Origin: Candidatus Aminicenantota bacterium
GTDB lineage: Bacteria > Acidobacteriota > Aminicenantia > UBA2199
Reading direction: 5' to 3'
Assembly (NCBI GenBank): GCA_020355945.1
Contig: CP070627.1
Location: 6,292,383-6,299,095 of the forward strand
DNA length: 6,713 nucleotides
Positions 4,844 to 6,713 of the stretch are shown one piece after another (positions within the stretch are counted from its first letter, which is position 1; every line of letters starts with the position of its first letter). Below the pieces are notes generated by a model that saw only the letters and a program-made list of their open reading frames with translations, was not told the DNA's origin and did not search any database. A program made the translations under genes and the position numbers.

Positions 4844-5998
4844 TTAGAAAACCAGGTATTTATCGTTTTCGATAATTTTTTCCTTTTGATTATTTTCGTA
4901 ATCCAAAACAATGGATTTCACGGTTATTCGTGGTTGAATGGCAGGAATGTAGATACGATCCAGGTGAATCACTTCTCGAGAGGAAGAAAAATCCTTTGCA
5001 CCCACAGCGCCGCCAAAATGGTCGCTTCGTCCGAAAGCGATGTGAAAACCCAGTTTTTCATCCAGGAGAATTTGGTTAATGGGAGTGAGACCGAAATCCG
5101 CTAACACACCGAACCCCAGTTCCGCCATATTGCCGTAAGCCGGTTCCCGCTGCAAATGGTCTCTTTCAGCTTGCAGGGCTTCGCCTTCACCTTCGACACT
5201 TACGGCACGATTTTCTTCTATAGTGAAAAGAACTACATCCTTATCCAGTTGAGCCGGTAAAATTCCCCTGGTGTTTGTTTTTTCACCTTTTTCACCTTCA
5301 TAGGGAACAATATAAGTTTCGCCGCTGGGTAAATTTCCAGCGGTTCCTTTGTCCGGGAAGCGGCCGCTGCTTAAATGTCCTTTCCTGAACCGCAAGTCAA
5401 AGAACATTTTATATTCTTTATCATTATCTACTTTAAAAGTCACTTCTGCCCCTTCTGCCGGGTCTAGTTTCTCTTTGATGATGGATACCCGGCGGAAAAT
5501 TTCGTTATAATCGATACGCAGTGCCGGGATCATTTGGGGTGAAAAACCTGGCATGGTGGCCGCTCGAAAACCGTATTTCCTGGCTGCGTTTTTTAAAGGG
5601 GCCGTGGTAGAATACTCCGTAGGGGCAAGGAAGAGCTGGAATTCCTGGAACACATAATTAAACATGACTGCATCACCTTCATATTCTGCTTCCAGGTGAT
5701 GGACCACGGATGGTAGGCTGCCGGTGATAAAAAATGCCTCCCGGGGAAGGTCCGCATTGTTAGACTCTACATCCGGGTAAGCGATCAAGGCCACCTTTTC
5801 CAGTTCCAGGGCAGCGGTTTTATTTTTCAGCACTTTAAACCATTCCTCTGCCATGTTGCGCCGCAGTATCCAGTCAGGATGATCTTTTCTTGAATTTTGC
5901 GGGATGTCTACCAATATGCCCAGCTTCCTGTCACCCCGTTGCCTGGGAAATACGGCTTGAACTAATGTAATGAGTTCCTCGGCTGATAATTCCTCCAT
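4844..5998 (-). CDS. M29-family (thermophilic-type) metallo-aminopeptidase
   Basis: A 384-aa cytosolic protein with no signal peptide. The C-terminal half carries the M29 metal-site layout: NLPSGE (E227), MAELGFG (E293), DEKLGFHIAFG (H319) and HLD (H345, D347), with the typical GG at 329-330 between them. Family members remove N-terminal residues from peptides using two metal ions. The N-terminal half (1-180) is the Rossmann-like part and is more divergent, so substrate preference cannot be read. Length is slightly below the usual ~410. The start is clear: AAGGAG lies 6 bases before the ATG. It has its own promoter, and its upstream neighbour is divergent. It may share read-through into the methyltransferase gene, since no terminator is seen in the 95-bp gap (4749-4843). 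Confidence 0.82.
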   Translation of the reverse strand: MEELSAEELITLVQAVFPRQRGDRKLGILVDIPQNSRKDHPDWILRRNMAEEWFKVLKNKTAALELEKVALIAYPDVESNNADLPREAFFITGSLPSVVHHLEAEYEGDAVMFNYVFQEFQLFLAPTEYSTTAPLKNAARKYGFRAATMPGFSPQMIPALRIDYNEIFRRVSIIKEKLDPAEGAEVTFKVDNDKEYKMFFDLRFRKGHLSSGRFPDKGTAGNLPSGETYIVPYEGEKGEKTNTRGILPAQLDKDVVLFTIEENRAVSVEGEGEALQAERDHLQREPAYGNMAELGFGVLADFGLTPINQILLDEKLGFHIAFGRSDHFGGAVGAKDFSSSREVIHLDRIYIPAIQPRITVKSIVLDYENNQKEKIIENDKYLVF

Positions 5999-6013
5999 TG
6001 TTTACTCCTTTTT

Positions 6014-6051
6014 GTTAACAGCCACGAAGATACACAAACAAAGTGGCTAAC
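6014..6051. repeat. Hairpin in the aminopeptidase leader, like a dispersed intergenic repeat
   Basis: GTTA-ACA-GCCAC (6014-6025) pairs with GTGGCTAAC (6043-6051), a 9-bp stem with a 3-base bulge and a 17-base loop, ending 4 bases before the aminopeptidase Shine-Dalgarno on the minus strand. On the plus strand it is followed by six T's (6052-6057) and could stop antisense transcripts. The words CTTTGT and CTTCGTGGCT on the minus strand resemble a 'CTTCGTG' type repeat I recall from gaps in many environmental genomes. Confidence 0.5.
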
Positions 6052-6092
6052 TTTTTTGTTTCTTTCAAAGAACTAATTTAATTTAAAAATTA

Positions 6093-6121
6093 ATCTTATT
6101 TGAATGCATAAAAAAAGTCAA
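6093..6121 (-). promoter_or_regulatory. Sigma-70 promoter of the aminopeptidase gene
   Basis: Minus strand TTGACT (6121-6116), 17-bp spacer, TAAGAT (6098-6093). Start is expected near 6086, giving a leader of about 88 bases that contains the hairpin at 6014-6051. Confidence 0.65.
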
Positions 6122-6184
6122 GTCACAGGTTATGGTATTTCATTGGGCGGAAGTCAAAAATTATAAGTTTTTACTTTCCGGGAA

Positions 6185-6200
6185 TGTTGATCATTCAACA
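6185..6200. promoter_or_regulatory. Palindrome TGTTGATCATTCAACA, candidate operator
   Basis: Two perfect 6-base arms around TCAT, in the 213-bp gap between the divergent aminopeptidase and LVIVD genes (6122-6334). It is 31 bases before the candidate -35 box of the LVIVD gene. A shorter inverted pair, GTCAAA (6214-6219) and TTTGAC (6230-6235), follows and overlaps that box. Either could bind a dimeric regulator. Confidence 0.45.
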
Positions 6201-6230
6201 AAACAAAAAAAGAGTCAAATATTATCATTT

Positions 6231-6261
6231 TTGACCAATAAATTTTCAAATAGGTTATAAT
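6231..6261 (+). promoter_or_regulatory. Candidate promoter of the LVIVD-repeat gene
   Basis: TTGACC (6231-6236) and a perfect TATAAT (6256-6261), but with a 19-bp spacer, longer than best, which suggests activator help. Start is expected near 6268. A second TATAAT at 6316-6321 with TTTGAT 17 bases upstream would start inside the Shine-Dalgarno, so it is less likely. Confidence 0.5.
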
Positions 6262-6284
6262 ATTCTTCTAGTAATGATTCACTT

Positions 6285-6311
6285 CAAGGAGCTTTGATTT
6301 TAAAGCCCTTG
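6285..6311 (+). other. 5'-UTR hairpin of the LVIVD-repeat gene
   Basis: CAAGG-(A)-GCTTT (6285-6295) pairs with AAAGC-CCTTG (6302-6311): ten pairs, one bulged A and a 6-base loop. It sits in the predicted leader, 11 bases before the GGAGGT Shine-Dalgarno (6323-6328). It also hides an AGGAG decoy site. It could protect the mRNA or tune translation. Confidence 0.45.
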
Positions 6312-6334
6312 CCTGTATAATTGGAGGTAAAATG

Positions 6335-6713
6335 ATGAGACGTTTTATTTGTTTAATATTTTTAACCGGTTGTTTCACTGGAATCCTTTTGGGCGAAAAT
6401 CTAAACATTACCAAAATAGGCGAATGGGGCACAGGATATTACAGCGATGTTTTTGTGCAAAACAATTATGCCTATTGCGCCGCAGGTTACGCAGGTCTTG
6501 ATATCATTGATATCAGAAAAGCCTCTAATCCCCAAAGAGTCGGGAATTACGATACCCCGGACAAAGCAAAAAAAGTATATGTCACGGGTAACTATGCCTA
6601 TGTGGCAGACTCCCGGGAAGGCTTGCAAATCATCGATGTGTCCAATCCATCCTCTCCTGTCCTGGTGGGGAATTATAATAAAGATCATTGGGATGCGGAG
6701 GCTGTGTTTGTTA
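6335..6713 (+). CDS. Exported LVIVD-repeat protein, N-terminal part
   Basis: The first 126 codons of a gene that runs off the right edge. Residues 1-20 are an export signal (MRRF then hydrophobic); LTGC at 10-13 is a good lipobox but unusually close to the start, so a cleaved signal ending near LLG-EN is the alternative. The mature part has repeats of the LVIVD type (beta-propeller-like surface proteins): NYAYCAAGYAGLDIIDI (44-60) and NYAYVADSREGLQIIDVSNP (86-105), each followed by a 'P-x-x-V/L-V-G-x-Y' turn, with a new repeat starting at the edge. The family is extracellular or periplasmic, often near adhesins or proteases; the exact role is unknown. Tandem ATGs lie at 6332 and 6335; the second has the better spacing from GGAGGT. 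Confidence 0.88.
   Translation, partial: MRRFICLIFLTGCFTGILLGENLNITKIGEWGTGYYSDVFVQNNYAYCAAGYAGLDIIDIRKASNPQRVGNYDTPDKAKKVYVTGNYAYVADSREGLQIIDVSNPSSPVLVGNYNKDHWDAEAVFV

Noticed and set aside
6104..6166. 20-codon ATG frame in the gap before the LVIVD gene
   Set aside because: No Shine-Dalgarno, and it overlaps the aminopeptidase promoter.

Overview
This 6.7 kb window carries eight protein genes on both strands. Two run off its edges: a Ser/Thr kinase at the left and an LVIVD-repeat protein at the right. Base composition is moderately AT-rich. There are good sigma-70 promoters with 17-bp spacers in most gaps, and a sigma-54 regulator sits beside a sigma-54-type promoter. The mix of a Hanks-type kinase, an atypical enhancer-binding protein, a PilZ protein, an exported isoaspartyl methyltransferase and an LVIVD-repeat protein suggests a Gram-negative environmental bacterium. 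Candidatus Aminicenantes/Acidobacteriota is my best guess, from recall of similar gene sets and not from a search. No tRNA, rRNA, IS element or CRISPR array is visible.

Left part (1-2160). The kinase tail (+) converges on a 44-codon gene (-, 311-445) too short for ordinary gene calls. Its product has an acidic leader-like region built on a 10-residue repeat, then Gly-Gly, then a ten-residue tail ending in Cys. This resembles precursors of ribosomally made, modified peptides. It has a perfect Shine-Dalgarno and, 40 bases before its start, a -24/-12 (sigma-54) promoter matching the consensus except at one core base. Further upstream are repeated CCTTAT elements, two of them direct repeats exactly 21 bp apart. 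Next on the same strand comes a sigma-54 enhancer-binding protein (692-2104) with its own sigma-70 promoter. Together these look like a compact regulatory module: activator, enhancer sites, sigma-54 promoter, small secreted or modified peptide. No modification or export enzyme lies inside the window.

Middle part (2161-3918). A homopyrimidine tract separates the activator from a divergent gene for a conserved Cys-rich protein of unknown function (2271-3011). A separate promoter with a dyad in its spacer drives a PilZ c-di-GMP receptor (3104-3499) and a tightly linked short exported protein (3509-3826). The latter may be shortened by an in-frame stop. A bulged hairpin with a T-run ends this operon and overlaps the end of the next gene.

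Right part (3910-6713). Two minus-strand genes, each with its own promoter, encode an exported protein-L-isoaspartate O-methyltransferase and an M29-type metallo-aminopeptidase. The aminopeptidase leader contains a hairpin resembling a dispersed intergenic repeat. A divergent LVIVD-repeat protein with an N-terminal signal runs off the right edge. Its upstream region has a 16-bp palindrome, a TATAAT box and a 5'-UTR hairpin.
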